6,189 bases of DNA from an uncultured beta proteobacterium. GTDB taxonomy: Bacteria; Pseudomonadota; Gammaproteobacteria; Burkholderiales; Burkholderiaceae_C. This document shows positions 5,901-6,189 of the stretch, piece after piece (the stretch's first letter is position 1; every line of letters begins with the position of its first letter). The stretch lies in assembly GCA_903885415.1 (NCBI GenBank), contig CAISIP010000235.1, forward strand, positions 1 to 6,189, written 5' to 3'. The notes below the pieces were generated by a model, which was given only the letters and a program-made list of their open reading frames with translations, searched no databases and was not told the origin of the DNA. Made by a program: the position numbers and the translations under genes.

Positions 5901-5935
5901 CGGCGTCATGCGCGCGGGCAACAAGGACATCATGA
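5897..5935 (+). other. Weak mini-ORF bridging slyX and the oxygenase gene
   Basis: A 12-codon open frame (LTASCARATRTS) begins with TTG overlapping the slyX stop as TTGA and ends in TGA (5933-5935) overlapping the next ATG as ATGA. TTG is the weakest of the usual starts, and the downstream gene has its own AAGGA. This is the least convincing of the four bridging frames. Confidence 0.12.
5923..5927 (+). promoter_or_regulatory. Ribosome binding site of the Rieske oxygenase gene
   Basis: AAGGA lies 4 bases before ATG 5932. The in-frame ATG at 5908 has no such site, so 5932 is preferred; this choice shortens the protein by 8 residues. Confidence 0.55.
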
Positions 5936-6189
5936 GCCACCAGCCAACGAATAGTGACGCACAACTGCCATGGGAGTCTGGCGACAGAAGACGCATACCG
6001 TTTGCGGCCTACACCAGCGACGCGCTGCACCGACGCGAGCTTGATCGTTTCTTCTACCGCGCCCACTGGTGCTATGTCGGGCTGGAGGCCGAGATCCCCA
6101 AGCCCGGTGACTTCAAACGCAGCGCCGTCGGCGAACGCTCGGTGATCATGGTGCGCGACCTCGAAGGGGGTGTCAGCGTCGTCGAAAAT
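5932..6189 (+). CDS. Rieske-type aromatic ring-hydroxylating oxygenase, large (alpha) subunit, N-terminal fragment
   Basis: The frame is open to the window's right edge (86 codons). The visible stretch RIPFAAYTSDALHRRELDRF (21-40), HWCYVGLEAEIPKPGDFKRS (45-64) and GERSVIMVRD, ending VSVVEN, matches the segment just before the Rieske [2Fe-2S] motif (CxHRG...CxxH) in ring-hydroxylating oxygenase alpha subunits. From memory it is closest to the salicylate 5-hydroxylase large subunit NagG, with looser likeness to terephthalate dioxygenase TphA2. Such proteins use electrons from a ferredoxin/reductase to hydroxylate aromatic acids at a non-heme iron in the cytoplasm. The cluster ligands and catalytic iron site would lie beyond the edge, so substrate and integrity cannot be judged. 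The start rests on AAGGA at 5923-5927. It follows slyX by 31 bases on the same strand, with no terminator between. Two successive AGA codons (5986-5991) are unusual for this GC-rich region. Confidence 0.85.
   Translation, partial: MSHQPTNSDAQLPWESGDRRRIPFAAYTSDALHRRELDRFFYRAHWCYVGLEAEIPKPGDFKRSAVGERSVIMVRDLEGGVSVVEN

Noticed and set aside
5908..5931. Alternative in-frame start of the oxygenase at ATG 5908
   Set aside because: No Shine-Dalgarno sequence precedes it, whereas ATG 5932 has AAGGA 4 bases upstream; it cannot be excluded entirely.
5954..6145. 63-codon + strand frame within the oxygenase gene
   Set aside because: Out-of-frame shadow; the oxygenase frame carries the conserved sequence.

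Overview
The window is GC-rich, densely packed DNA with every supported gene on the + strand. The protein sequences and gene content (DapD, a PilU-type ATPase, PrmB, YheS, an EamA exporter, SlyX and a NagG-like Rieske oxygenase) point to a betaproteobacterium of the Burkholderiales, probably close to the Comamonadaceae. That placement rests on remembered family sequences and gene order, not on a database search.

Layout: the 3' two thirds or so of dapD (lysine/diaminopimelate biosynthesis) enter from the left edge. After a 35-base gap comes a PilU-like type IV pilus retraction ATPase, then after 37 bases prmB (ribosomal protein L3 glutamine methyltransferase). The ABC-F ATPase yheS follows 4 bases later. 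After 58 bases comes an EamA/DMT-family membrane exporter, with slyX only 1 base behind it. After another 31 bases the N-terminal 86 codons of a Rieske-type aromatic ring-hydroxylating oxygenase large subunit run off the right edge. No intergenic stretch exceeds 60 bases, and I see no convincing terminator, promoter, RNA gene, mobile element or CRISPR. The layout is that of one long co-directional transcription unit or several closely stacked ones. The genes do not form one pathway: prmB and yheS both concern the ribosome, while dapD, pilU, the exporter and the oxygenase have unrelated roles.

Most notable points: (1) the PilU-like protein is full length but lacks the Walker A lysine (Thr142 instead) and the first histidine of the His box (Gln228 instead), so it looks like a naturally hydrolysis-defective retraction ATPase kept as an intact reading frame; (2) the adjacent PrmB has Ala in place of the last glycine of its SAM-binding loop; (3) dapE, which I would expect between dapD/pilU and prmB in many Burkholderiales, is absent here; (4) all four intergenic gaps longer than 30 bases hold a tiny open frame that starts at the upstream stop codon and ends in a TGA overlapping the next gene's ATG (ATGA), a possible translational-coupling device that may also be chance; (5) a catabolic-type oxygenase gene follows directly on this housekeeping cluster.
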